Of a stretch of DNA of 64,000 nt, positions 10,530 through 25,255 are shown piece by piece. Both the position numbers and the translations under genes were made by a program. Under the pieces are notes generated by a model. The model searched no databases, was not told the DNA's origin, and saw only the letters and a list, made by a program, of their open reading frames with translations. The DNA lies in the NCBI GenBank assembly GCA_036937835.1, contig CM072879.1:20114001-20178000 (forward strand), given 5' to 3'. How positions within the stretch are numbered: position 1 is the stretch's first letter; the number at the start of each line of letters is the position of its first letter. Source of the DNA: Pampus argenteus. Its lineage: Eukaryota; Chordata; Actinopteri; Scombriformes; Stromateidae.

Positions 10530-13500
10530 TTAACTCAGATTTTTTTCTTCCTCCCTCCATCTCATCATTGATGAATCTTTCTCTATGTTGCTCTCTCCCA
10601 GCAGCCAGTACGTCCTCATGCGTCCTTTGCCCTTTACTTCGATCTCTCCTCTGAGCTGCAGCTGGAAGCAGCTGAACTCCTCCAGAACCAGCCGAGTCAC
10701 CTCTGACACGTGGATCTTCAGAGCTGCAGAGAGACAATGTCAACAAACTGACTTCATTTACTGCACAGCAGAGCTGGAAAGTCACCAAGTACATTTACTC
10801 AAGAACTGTGCTTAATAAATTTTTAAGTATTGAGTATTAAGAGTACTGGGTAAATTAAAAGAATGTGGTTGAGGTATTTTTAATTAGATGTTATGAAGGG
10901 ATAATTGAAGGATAAATGAACGCCTAAATGTGTGTGTGTGTGTGTGTGTGTGTTACCTTCTCCGTTGGACTCCATGCGTGATGCTGTGTTGACTGTGTCT
11001 CCAAACAGACAGTACCTGGGCATCTTCAGTCCGACCACACCGGTACACACCGGACCTATACACACACCCATGAAAAATTAAGATTAAATCAAGTCAAAGC
11101 AAAGCAAATCAAATTTTATTTGTATAGCCCAATGTCACAAAATACATTTGTCTGAATAGAAGTGGTCCTAATACAGAACCTTGTGGGACTCCATGAGAAA
11201 CTTTGGTTTGCATGGAGGATTCATCATTAAAAGAACAAACTGAGATCGGTCTAAGAAATATGATTTAAACCAGCCAAGGGCGGTTCCTTTCATGCCAATT
11301 TGATATTCCAGTCTCTGTAAAAGTATCTGATGGTCAATGGTGTCAAATGCATCACTAAGATCTAATAGGACAAGTACAGAGATTAAAGTGTTAACGTGAC
11401 AGATTTATTATTTTACTCCTGTAATGTTCATCAGACTCATGAACAGTTTTCCTTTTTGATGAAAATTGATGCAGATGAACCAGAGATATCCTGCCATCTA
11501 TGTTACCCACAATGCACCTGGAGGTTGGGATGTGTTATGCTATTTACACTACTTCATACTGACCGCTGTGTATTCCAATACGTAGTCGGAGCTGCTGGTT
11601 GGGTCGATGTCGGATCCTGAAATTCGTGACGGCATCCAGCAGGGCAAGTGACATCCGGGCAATCTCCCGACCGTGCAGCTTCCCGTTCCTCACTGGTAGA
11701 CCCGACACCACCATGTAGGCGTCGCCGATGGTCTCCACCTGAAGACGACAGCTGGGTTTACACACATGTCTGAGGACGTTTACTGTTCATGTGGAAATGA
11801 ATCCAGATGTCGACACATTTAATTCATGATGTTGTATTATTTAAGGATAAATAGTTTTTCTTCATCTAAACAAAATTCAGACAGTAAAACTCTTGAGGTA
11901 AATCTGTGATTTTGTGCTGAATAAATAGATAAATAAATAGAAATGAGTAGACTCCAGATGTTTTAGATGGTTATTAGTATTCTGTACAGAGCTGCTAGAG
12001 AACCATAGTTTTACCTTGTAAACATCAAAGTTGTCAATGATGGCATCAAAACAGGTGTAGAGGTCATTCAACAAGGTCACAACCTGAATGTAAAGAAGAA
12101 TTAAATAAACAAACCTCTCAAATCTGAATGAAATCTGCTATTTTAATGTTGAGTAACAAATCCGACCACTAGATGGAGCCAGAGAGCTAAATATGTGTTT
12201 GACTGAGTTCTGCTGACCAGTAACTGGGTTCTACTGGGTTCTATTGGCCATAACTAGGTTCTGTTGGCCTGTAACTGGGTTCTACTGGGTTCTATTGGCC
12301 ATAATTAGGTTCTGTTGGCCTGTAACTGGGTTCTACAGACCTGCAGCGGCGTGCTCTCAGCAGACAGGGCAGTGAAACCGATGATGTCGCTGAAGTAGAT
12401 CGTCACAGAGTCGAAAGCTTCAGCCTGAACCGTCTCACCTCGTTTCAGCTGCTCGGCCACCGAACTGTAACACAGTGACCGTAACAATACAGCAAATAAT
12501 ACTCATATGTAGTATGTAGTGGGTTAGTACAGCAGTATAGTTAATGTGGTACTGTCTGGTAGTACTGCAGTATAGTTACTGTGGTAGTATCTGGTACAGC
12601 AGGGCTTCAGCTTTGCGCTTCTCTTCGTGGTACGCCTGTGTTCGCTCCTCCACCAGCTGCTCCAGGTTGTTGGCGTACTGCTCCATACGAGACAGCAGGT
12701 TGTCCAGGATGTTCGAGCCGTAACCTCTAGCAACAGGTGAACACACATTTACACAGGTGGATAGAGAAGTAACAAAGAGTTGTATATGTGTTTTAGTTTT
12801 GCAGTAAAAGTAAATTGTTACTACTGAGTCCAGTATTTTCTTATTGATCTTGTGTGAAGAAGCTCTGATGTGACTGAAAGTTGATCCGGTTACTGTAGGA
12901 ACCATCTGCTGCATGTTTTACCAGGAGACCTTTTCAGTAACATTTATCTTCATCTTTGTTGTATTTACGTGTTTTAGTGTCTGTTGGTTCTGCTTTTGAA
13001 CTAAATAATGATATGAAGTTTAAAACAAAATCTTAGTTAATGACCAACATGAGTGTGAGACGCTCCCAGCTGTCCAAGTGTAATGTCTCCTCAATGTCTG
13101 TTTGGTCGCTTCAAGATAGTACAAGACAACAAGTTCTCTATTAAACAATGAAACTGACAAGAACCTGTGAGTCAATCAGTTTCCTCAGCAGTGTCTCCCC
13201 CATCTGTCTCTCTACCTGTCTGTCTCTCTACCTGTCTGTCTCTCTACCTGTGTTGTTTCCTCAGCAGTATTTTCACGGTATTGAAGTCAGGTCGTTCGCT
13301 CGGCTCTTCGCTCCAGCAGCGCTGCACCAGGGCTCCGAGCTCCTCGCTGTGACTGTGAAAGCAGAGGGAGGGACGGAGGGGGGGGGCACCACCCTGATGC
13401 ACCGCCTGAACAATCTCTGAGGGAGGAGGTCAGACAGAAACGTTATTTTTATTATTATCATTCATGGAAAAGCATTTGTGTTATATATAAGAAAATAGAA

Positions 13501-16500
13501 GCTGCATCTCAGCCTTTCTTTTATAGTGTCTACTATAATGTCTGTGCAGATGAGAGATGCACAATTACTAACAACTGACACAAAGAGACAAAGGTTTTAG
13601 TCCTGGTTTCACGTTTGATAAATCCGAGTCCTGGTTTCTAACCTGTCACCCAGAGCCGACTGTGATGACCCCTGTACTGATGACTGTGCAGGGTTATGAC
13701 TGTGTCATCAGCTCTCTGAGTGATGCTCCTGCAGTCTGATCAGATCTTGCATCATGTTACTCTGAAAACAACAAAGTGCTGATTCCAGGATGAGTTATGG
13801 CTGACTGAAGCTGCTGAGCTCAGTTCTGAGTATTCAGAGTAATATGATCCAATCTCTGTTGATCCAAGCTGTAACAAAAACCCACAGTGTCCACTAAAGG
13901 GCGCCATGTATCTGCCTACCTATCTATCTATAGTGTTCACTTTTTGTTTAAATTAGTTTTTATTCTGTGTTACATTTATGATATCAAGCTGTCATGAGCA
14001 ACAGGTGAACAGACAAATATGAATATTATCAATGGCTCCGGTACATTTATTGAATCATAACATAACATAAAGCCCATAACATGTTCAAAATCCTGAATTT
14101 ATATCGCAAATGTAAATATTAATGTCAGTAAACATGTTAGTGCCATCAGAAAAGTGCTTGTGTCATTGTATAAATAAGATGCTTAGCCATGTTGTATCTT
14201 CTGATGTAAACTATGGTTGCACTTTTTGCATGTCATTGTGATACAGAGTGTTTTACAGCACAGTTTACTGTAGCAGAAAGGAAAAATACAACATTAGAAA
14301 TGTAAACAGGAAACAGACAACTCTACATGTAATATGACATGTTCATGACTACTGGTTCAAAACCTTTGCATGTAATGAGTTATGCAATGAACTAATGCCT
14401 CAATGTTTTGGGGCAAAGCTATTCAACAAAGAACCAGCAGAATACATTTTGGTCTAAATGTGCAGAAATGCCAACGCATCTGCAATTTGTTCAAAACAAT
14501 AAGAATCAATATATCAGCTGATATTCTTTTTTAAATAAACATGTTTTAAAAGAACAATGACACTGATATTTACATTTAGTGTTTTAGACATTTTACAGTG
14601 TAAAAAAATGAACTCAAACATTTACTGATCAGACCTCAGATACACTGATGCTGACAGATAAAATATATCATGATCATTTTAACCTGCAAACATGGTGTGT
14701 TTGCTGGAACTCAGACACAGTTCATGTTTCTCAGTCTAACGCTGCTCTGAGCAACTCACTGACATGTTGACGTGTGTGTGCGTGTGTGTGTGTGCGTGTG
14801 TGTGTGTGTGCGTGTGTGTGTGTGCGTGTGTGTGTATGTGCGATGACAGCAGCGTTTTCATTGAGCTGTCACTGAGGAATGTAAATAAACAGAACCTACA
14901 CTGTCATCATACACACACTAGACTTACTCCAACCTCAAGTGTTAACGTCAAATTGTCTTTTTTTTTTTTACACACATGAACAGTGTCTGACCTTTGGGAG
15001 TGAGAGTGTGCGTGTCCAGGTAGAAAACACCTCTCAGCAGAGCCACTTCCTGCAGGATGATGCCGAAACTGTAAACGTCTCCTTTCTGACTCCCACAGGG
15101 AGGAGGACAGTCTGTCCTAAGCAGCTCCGGAGCCGTCCACAGCTTACCTGCACAGACAGGTGTGTGTGTCTTATAACACCGTATTTTTTAAACACCTGAT
15201 GTGGAGCGTGTGTATATAAACTGTTCATAAATAATTGAAAAAAATGGATGTTATAATCATACAGACCCACAACAGGGGGCAGAAAATATGCAGCCATAAT
15301 GTTCTGATAGCTTATTTAAGGACATTTATACAACACATATATAATATATATGTGTGTGTGTGTATGTTTGTCTTACGGGCATAGTATGCGTGTGTGTCCT
15401 CAGGGCAGCTCGTAGTTCGGAGACTCTCCAGACCATAGTCGGTGATCTTCAGGACAAAGCGACTGTCCACGACACAGTTTGATGACTTCAGGTTGCCGTG
15501 GGAGACAATGACGCTGTTGTGGAGGAACGCCATACCCTGCGTAAAAAAAATTGTTTTATTTGGGATAAATGTGTTTATTCGTTTGTGTTTAAGATTAGTT
15601 TGGTGTCTTCAGGGCCACCTGGCAGCTGTAAGCCCCGCCCACCACGCCCCAGTGACATGCTGTTACCTTGACGATGTCATTGATGAGGGAGTATCTGAAC
15701 ATCCAATCCAGTGTGATGCTGTCGCTCTCCATCAGGTCCTGAAACACACACACAAACACACACACACACACACACACACACAGTCAGTACAGTGTCATGT
15801 GATGTCAGTGTGCAGGTGTGTATGAACGATTGAACGATTGAATGATTATTTGTCATCAATACTGAATGTATTAATGTACATTCAGGGTTATTTTTAAGGT
15901 TAGAGTTACAGTATAAGTCAATATAATGTCTTCTGAAGTGAGGGAAACACGACTGTATGTGTGTGTGTGATTGTGTTTTCAGCACTCTGAAAGAAAAACA
16001 TCTGTTTGAAAGGTTTGATGTCTTTTACTGTGAAATTTATTATTTATTTAAAAGTGAGAAATTATGGAATCCCAAAAGTCCAGAGAGAAGAAGAAGAAGG
16101 AAACTACAAACGTCTTACAGCCTCCTCTACTAAAAACATGAGCTGGCAGACGTGTCAGATGTTTTAACTATCAGTCTGCATCCACTGATCCTTGTCAGGA
16201 GAAACATCCACATGAAAGAATTCAGAGACCCGACCAGCCATTAAATATATGTGAATGTATATTTTAAATTGATCTAATCACTACAAGGTTTAGCAGCCTA
16301 ATCTTCGTGTTTTAATGAGATTTCACTGTTTGTGGAGCAGTAAATGAGACTTTTTTGTATTTCTTTTATGCTCTCTGGTCTGTTGTGATGAAATCTTCCT
16401 CTTCTTGGTGCATAAAATAACTCGACGGTCATCTGGCAACAGCCCAAACCCCACGCAGCTCACATCAACCTACAGCAGCCTGACATGTGTTCCCATGTTG

Positions 16501-18605
16501 CTAAGTTACCATGCCGGGAGGTTGCTAGGTTACAGTGCTGACAGATAACGAACTGAGAAGTGGAGAGACCGTCTGATGTATGAGGGAATGTTGCAAACAT
16601 GCATTGAGCTGATAGACGGCTGATATATTATATTCTTAATGATGAGAGTTAAAGACGTTTGATAAAAGGAGAATAAATGGGTTGGCCTTGTTGTACCTGC
16701 AGGCTGCCTCGAGGACAGTACTCGGTGATGATGCACATATTTGGTGGGTCGATGCAGGCGCCAATGAAGCGGGTCAGGTGTTCATTCTGGACGTCACGCA
16801 TCTGCAGGAACACAGAGGCTGCTTGTTCAAATCCAATCAAGAACATCAGCTTCCTATAAGCACAGCATCAAACCCTGATCGTTGATTCTCAGTGGTCTGT
16901 ATGCTAGTCAGTAGGTAGGTCAGTCGATAGGGCGCTAGGTTGTATGGTGGGTAGTTAGCTAGGTAAGGTTAGGTAGTTCATCAGCTGATTTCTTACATGT
17001 TTTAGTTCAAACAGAACCTTCCTGGTCAGTTCGATGCGTTTCTTGCTGATATACTTGATGGCTGCCAGGTTTCCCTGCAGGAGACAAAATCAAGATTACC
17101 ACCTTACTCACAAAAGCTGATGTTATTTTTCATGACAGCACTATTATCTGTTAGAGGAGTGTGTTCGGTGTTAGTTGTCAAGTGCTGAAAGGCAGTCACA
17201 CACCTTGTAGTATCCTGTTTTAGTGTAGATCTGGAAGTTGCCCTCCATGGTCATCAGAGAGCCGTAGTTGGATCCCTTCTGCATGGAAACCAAATAAATG
17301 TGTTTTAATCAGTCAGCAGTGAGTTGAAACCATGTTTAATATGTTTAATAGTCAGTATGATTGTTACCAGAGACATGGTGAGTCTGCTGCAGGCTCTCCG
17401 CAGGACTTTATCCAGGTTACTCATCTGGACATCGTCCCAGGAAACCCTCCACAGCTGAGCCGCCAGCTCGCTCTCCAGCTTCAGCTTTCTGTTGAACAGA
17501 CGGGAAGATGAGTGTGTGTGTGTGTGTAGTAGACAGTGGATGCATTATCATGTGTGTTTGTGTTTATTGAGTCAGTATGTGTGATGACAGAAATGGAGAA
17601 GGGGAAACAGAGAGAGAGGTGAGAGGGAAGGATAAACCAGAAACAGACAGTCCAGGAGCAGACATGTGGTGCAGGGTCCTGGAACATGATGAAGGTGGAA
17701 GTAAAGCTACTGACTGGTAAACCTGTGAGATAATGGTGCAGTGTTTGTGAAGGAATTCACTTCATCACTACTGTACATTCTTTAGCAGGAAATGCATAAG
17801 ATGATGTATGTTTCTGTATGTTTTTTGTGGTTCTCTATCATATGCTTATCTGTGTTTTTATTTTGCATGAACAGCGCACGGTGCCACAACCATGACTTGG
17901 TTGGTCTATCACTTCTTACCTCACCCTTCTCCAGCTGGTATAACAGCTTCCTCTCATAGACCCTGTGAAGAACTGCTAGGAGCATTCTACCATCATTCAC
18001 TGTGTAAATTAAACTTGTTATTAGTGGCACTGTTAGGTTACCTGATGAAGAAAACAACCTCCAGTGAATATAAACTGTGTGAATCAGTTGTCTCCATCTA
18101 ACCCTGTCTTCTGTATCCTCTTCTCTCACACCAACTACCTTCATGTCCTCTTTCACTACATCCATATATCTCCTCTTTGGTCTTCCTCTAGACCTCCTGC
18201 CTGGCAGTTCAAAACTCAGCATCCTTCTACCAATATATTCACTATCTCTCCTCTGGACATGTCTGAACCATCTCAGTCTGGCTCTTGGTTTTAGGGTTAG
18301 AGTTGGGTTTAGGATCAGTTTAGAGTTGGGTTTAAAGAAAGCATTATATTAGTGGGGAGCCTCACAAGAATAGAAGTATATGTGTTTGTGTGTGTTTCAC
18401 CTGTAGATAAAGACGGTGATGGTTAGGATGATGACAAAGACGAAGCAGATCACTATGGCAACCATCTGATGCATCGTAATTGTACCTGGAGAGAAGGAAG
18501 TAGACCTGAGAAAAGACTTCATACAGTAAATGTGCATGGAAGTGGGGGTATTTTAAAAAGGGTTTAGGTTTAGATTAGGGCCACAAAACGAATGATGTCA
18601 GCGAG

Positions 18606-18638
<33 letters not shown>

Positions 18639-19647
18639 CATACGTGTGAGGCAGGCTGGATTGTCGTTCTTGAAGCCACACTTGGGGACGTCTGGAGGCG
18701 GAGAGCCACCGGGCCACTGGAAGCTCCGCCCACTCTGCATGACCAGCTGGTTCATACTGCTGTTATACACACACACCACCTGCATAAACACACAAACACA
18801 CACACACCTGGACTGAACCTCCGCCTGCCATGTTTCTACAGGTTCACACCCTGATGATCATTGTTGTTTGATTTCCTTCCTGATGAAACACTTTCCTTTC
18901 ATTTTTTGCTATGAAATCAGTTTATGAACAAAACTGAGACTCCGCTGCTGGAAAGATAAAATAAAATCTGTACAAACATAAAGGCTGAGGTGAGTTTGTG
19001 TTTTTCTCTCAGGTGTTGATGACATCATGAGTCAGAGGTGTTTACCTGAAACTCTCCAGACTCAAAGTCTGTCATGTCCCATACAGAAAAGTCCATCTGT
19101 CTGTCTCCAAACATGTCCATCTCCACCACTCCCATCACCCCTGCACAAACAAAACATACACAGGGTTATATTTACTTAATGTGTTCATTTTGTTGGACTC
19201 CACACATTAAAATATCAAGTTTTTTATATTGTGAAAACAAGATCCAAGCAGCTGATTTTAATATAACACAAAGATTAAGAGATTAAGAGCAACAAACAAA
19301 TAACAGCCAATTATTACAAATGTAATTATTATATTATATTATATTTTTGTGTGTTTTCTATGTGACTTATTGTGAGTGTAAATTACAACATATTATTCAT
19401 AGAAAATGAGTGAATTGACTCAGATGTTGTTATTGTTAATTGAAGTCTTCCAAGAAAACGACACCCAAGAATTTCAGAAAAAATACCCCCCCCCCACACA
19501 CACACACACACACACACACTGACCCTGTTCACCTCACATACCTCTGAGTGTGTGTGTATGAATGCAATCAGTGCTCCGACAAGAAAAATGCATCAAGAGT
19601 CCCAAGAGACTGAGTGTGTGTGTGCGTGTGTGTGTGTGCGTGTGTGT

Positions 19648-19695
<48 letters not shown>

Positions 19696-19749
19696 ATGTG
19701 TGTGTGTGTATGTGTGCGTGTGTGTGTGTGTGTGTGTGTGCGTGTGTGT

Positions 19750-19812
<63 letters not shown>

Positions 19813-22800
19813 GTCGGCAGCATTTCATTCTCTGCATTGTTTTTGTACCTTTGACCATGTTTAGCGTCCGACATCAGAACAGGATAAAAATAAAACACAC
19901 AAAGACTGACATGAAGTCTTTGAAGAACATTTGGTCAGTTCTGTTTTCTGTTCCCTTGAACATCCGACAGACTAAATATTCTTTCATCATGTAAAACATC
20001 TCTGAAAAATGCTCTATGAATAAAATGTATTATTATTATTATAATCATTGATTGTTACAGCCTTGGCTTTAACTGTGTTTCTTAGTATTGTCCCCTCTTT
20101 GTTTCCTGTCTGTCTTATCTGTGTGGTGTGGGCGTGGCTCTGGCTCCTGGCTAATTACTCACACCTGGCTTAGCTCTACACACACCTGTCTCCCATCAAA
20201 TTCATCACCTACAGTATATCTACTCTTCACCCGCTCATCATCAGATTGTTGTTGGAGCGTCCCTGGTATTTACGTCAGGCCAGCTTCGTTAGCATTGTAA
20301 ATGAGGTTTTTTTATCTTCGTCTGTCTGTTTTTCTTCTCCAGGATCATTACCGCCTGCCTGTCAGCCTTGCAACACTTCCAACCCTTCCTAATGTTACAG
20401 AAACACGTGGTGCAGGTCACGGTGCAGGTCGCGTTTGGCGCCTGACATTTTCTTGGGACGACGGTCCCGTCAGCACTGGGTTCTCAAATGTTAGCTGCTA
20501 ACAAATAGCATGGGTTACAGAATATCCCTTTTTTTCCTACGCCTGGATCCCACCCTCGATACCTGCGCCACTTGGTCCGGGCCTCTGTGACTCAGTTTTA
20601 CTTCATGATTTTTTCAAAAGGTTTGGATTTTGTTTCTGGCCAAGATGTGGCAGAGGAGTATGGATTATGGCACTCTAATCAAATGTGCCACCAGATTACA
20701 CTTTTATCAGCACTCCCAGGACCTTTGGGCTTTAGGACTTTTCTGCTTATCCAACTTGGCCATCACTTTTGGACTGTATCTCTCCTATTTCCCTGACCTG
20801 GTGAGCAGTATGAAACCCTCCTGCTGTCCTGTAGACATCTTACCTTCATCTGTTCTTAAAAATGCACTCGGTCCATGTCTGGTCTCTATTATAAACAGCT
20901 CCCTGCAGCCTGGCTGTGTCCCAGTGTATTTTAAACATGCAGTTGTTCAGCCTCTTCTGAAAAAACAAGCCTTGATCTGTCTACAGGTCTATATCAAAGC
21001 TGCCTTTTATCTCAAAGATTTTAGAGAAGGTTGTCCAACAGCACACAGCATTTTACATAATTTTAAGTCTGGTTTCCGTCAGAAATGTTGAAACTGCTCT
21101 TCTCAGAGTCTCCAGTGACATCATGTCTGTTTTGGTGCTGCTGGATCTTTTTTTGTTGCTTGGTCTGAATCTGCTGCTCCTTCCTGTGTTTGTGCCTCAG
21201 GGTTCTGTCTCGGGTCCTATATTATATTTTTTAAATTATATTATTAGCAAATTTAGAGATATGTTGTACCACCGCTATGCTGACAATATTCAGCTGTATG
21301 TCTCTTTTAAGCCTGTCTGACTGCTGTAATTCACTTTTCACCTGTCTCAGCAAGTCATCTCTGAACCATCTGCAAATGGTCCCGAACGTTGCTGCAAGGC
21401 TGTGCCAGACCAGCAAGGCCAGATCCCGCAGGACACGTTTTTAAGATGGAAAGGATCAAGGTAGATGTTGATTCTGGTGTTTTCAACATGTTTTTCTCTG
21501 TTTCTGACCTTTTGAAGCTCAAACAGATAATTATGCTGCAGATCTAAACTGAATATCTTTGAGTTTTGGACAAAATGAGATATCATAGCTTAAGACTGAA
21601 ACGCATCTAAACTTCCTGTCTCTTTTTCATCATCTGAACTGTTAACATGTCCTCTCCTTCTTCTTCCATCATGTTTCTTGCCACCTTTCCCTCCCTCCAT
21701 CACTCACACTTGTTTACTGCCCCCCATCCATCCACCCTCGTCCTCCTGTGACGCACATGCTCACTGATTAATGGCCACCGACTGTGTTTCAGTGTGTGTT
21801 GGTGGATAAAAGCAGAACAATCTAATATAGAGCAGCCTGTTTATCAGCAGCATCAACACACACACACACACACACACACACACTCATGTTCTCTGTTGTC
21901 GTCTCTCCTAACAAACTGGCCTCATGTCAGATCTCCAGTTATAAATAAAGTTGTTTAAGTTTAAACAATCAGTCAAGCAATAGCTTATTGGAAAAATATA
22001 AATCAGATGATCAATATGAAACAAAGCAGCATCACTGGCCCCCGAGGGTCCCCATCAATAGGTCCCTCAAGGGCCCTGAGAGCCACTCTGGGCTCCTGGT
22101 AGGAACACAGAAGTTCTGCTCTTGACAACGTAGAGCTAAAGGAAAGGGCTGTCTGACTCGAGGTAAAGTGGTGAAATATATCTTAATATAGCGTTCACTT
22201 AAATTGATATTGATTTTTGTAGGTGGACTTTTATTTAGGAGGCAAAAATACATTTTGTTGTTGGCTTCGTCCACAGCAGCGCTCAGCTCAGAGAGCTGCT
22301 CAGAGGTCACCTGGACATGTTGAACTACCTTCCTCTGGTTTGGCTTTATTTTAGTTTAATGTGATTTAGTTTATTTTGGTTTTGTTTAAAGAGGACATAT
22401 TCTGGACAGTGCATATTCTAGGGCTCTACTTTATCTTATACTGGAGAGAAAACCCACAGAGCCTGGAGCACATACAGCACCGTGGTGTTAAAACTAAACG
22501 ATCACAAACAAAGCAAAGTGTAACGCAGCTAGCCTGCATTATCTGAGCTGTGTGATGGAAAAACTCACAACGTGCAGCTCGACTCAAGTCATGGCTCAAC
22601 GTGATACATCGAAATGAAGGAACGCCACAGTGTTAGCAGAGCAGATGACCTGACGACGAGATCGTTATGAGCCGACGTCGCTGAATGATCAGCAGGCGTC
22701 ACTTCTACATACGATCACGTCATTATTGAAACATTGGCCATGTTTAATTTAAACATCCAACACTGTAACATTAATGTATGTTACAGTTATATTAACATGT

Positions 22801-25164
22801 CATTATATTAATGTTACAGTGTAATTATGTACATGACAGAATATACGGAAAAGCACAGTATGTCCCAGTTTAGGTTAGTTTAGTTTTGCTGACTCATCAC
22901 TGAACTCTGATCTTTAACCTGCTGACAGGACTTCAGGAAGTTGACGTCAGCTTCCTGCTGCTGTCCACAGGAGGGACGTCAGGTCCGAGGTCACAGAGGT
23001 CATCAAACTAATGAAATGCTGAGGTCAGTGCACAGAGCTTATTAATCAATAAATATTGATCACACACACACACAAACACACACACATCCAGCTGAATGAC
23101 AAGTGAAACATGTCTATTTATTTCTTCCTAAGTATGTTTATTAATGATTTCTTTCTTGTTGTGTTAATTGATTCATTGTTTGGGCTCTAATATGTGAAAG
23201 AATAACAACTTTATGTCAAAGGTGACGTCTTGTTTTGTTGTTGTTCGGTTCACTGTCCCGTGTGACAGAAAACATTCAGATCTTCACATCCGAGACGCTG
23301 AAACCAGCAGATGTTTTGTCATGTATGTTAAAAAACGGATTATTTGATTATGAATGATGATTCTGAAAACATAAAAAATGTAAATCATGTAAACGTTGTC
23401 TTGTTTTCATGAAACATTAATAACACACACACTCATCTGTGTGTGTGTGTGATCACATTAGCCGATCGCCTGCAGCTGAGCCCCGCTGTCAGCATGTCAC
23501 TTCCTGTGGACGTTTGTTTTATGCACCTGAACCCCCCACCCACACCCACACACACACACACACTGTGGTGTTTCCATCAGTTCTGAGGACATTACATTGA
23601 CTTACATTCTTTTCCTGGAAACCAAAAGGGAGGCGAGTCCCCACATGTGACTGTAAACAGATTTATGTCCCCACAACAGGAGGAATACCAGAGTTCATGT
23701 GAAGCAGGGACAGGACGAGGACGGGGGCGGGGCCACCGTCAGCTGAGATACAAATGAATCTGTTTACAGGAACATGCTGTAAATCTCCCATCTGTCTTTA
23801 TCCTATTACTTTAGTCCTGATTTGTCTTGTCCTGTCCACATTTGTCCCTGGTCTCTCTTGTCTTTGCTGTCTTGTATTGTCCGTCTCCATCCTTCCTGGT
23901 TTTGTGTTGTGTTGACTTGTTGTATCTGGTCTCTAATTTCTTGTCTTCCTTGTCTTCTCTGTTCCTGTCTTGTCCTCCAGACTGTGGAGCAGGAGGTTCG
24001 GATGGCTGAATCTATCTCTTCATTTAAGTCTCATCTTGAAACTTTATAGTCCTGTGATCCATCGGTCTTACTTTCCCACACCGTTAGTTTTACTGTTTTC
24101 ATGTTTTACTGTTTTCATGTTTTACTGTTTTCATGTTTTACTGTTTTCATGTTTATAACTGTGTTTTATTGCTGTGTTTTATGAGAGTGTCTATTGGTGT
24201 GGATTCCTCCATGTCTAGTCTGTTTATTGCTGCCATGCACGCTGGTATTGATTGATCAAATGGAGGACCGTTCCATATACATGGATGCTTTAGGGGTTTT
24301 CTACCTATGAAGACTTCACACGCATGCAGGTGATACATCAGTCCCCAGGGTTAGGGTCAGAGACATGTCACTCTCTTTATTGATGGCGCTACTGTTCTTA
24401 TTGTTTCTACAATTATCCCGCTCTGTCCTGTACTGTCTTTGTTGTCTGTCTTGTTTTGTCCTGCTGAATTTGTCATCACTTGTGAGAGCCCAGCTTTATG
24501 TTCTGTCCTGTGACGTCTATGTTGTTGTCGTGTCCTGTCTGGTATTTATTGTCCCCTCCTCTCTGTGTCTCAGTGTTTGAGGACATTCAGTGAAGTGTCT
24601 CTAACAGTTTTACAGCTTCGATGTGATGAAACATTTTGTCTGTTTGTCTTTAAATGTTTCACGAACTAAAGAAACAAAAATGATTCTATTAAAAACCAAA
24701 CAAGTGATTTATTGTTTGAAACAACACAGCTGCTGCCGGACGAGACATTAAATCACCGTCAATCTTACTTCTTTGTTTGGATTTAAACTCTGTGGCGACT
24801 TCAGTCTCAGACTCTTTCATCCAATCACAAGCTACAGACTTTTTTACTTTTCAGGGCAGAAACTGTTAGATGAGATCTGATTGGCGGAGCCCACTGAACT
24901 CATTCAGATTTACTCAAATATATGATCGATAAAATGTTGATGCAAAATTCACTCTGGCCTCTGAATAACCTGATAATACTAATTCACACACAGTTTTACT
25001 AACATATATGTGATAATAATAAAAACATGGAGTCAGTTTGATGTTTCTCACAGCTCTCCATCAATCAAATGAGCCCTGACCGGCCAATCAGGAACCAGCA
25101 CTGCCCGGTGAGGTCACCATGGGAATGAGAGGCTGATGGTTTTCCTTCTGTTGTTTTTTTACTC

Positions 25165-25255
<91 letters not shown>

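Noticed and set aside
19568..19994. Several 100-codon frames of alternating Cys-Val or His-Thr
   Set aside because: They are translations of (GT)n/(CA)n microsatellites.
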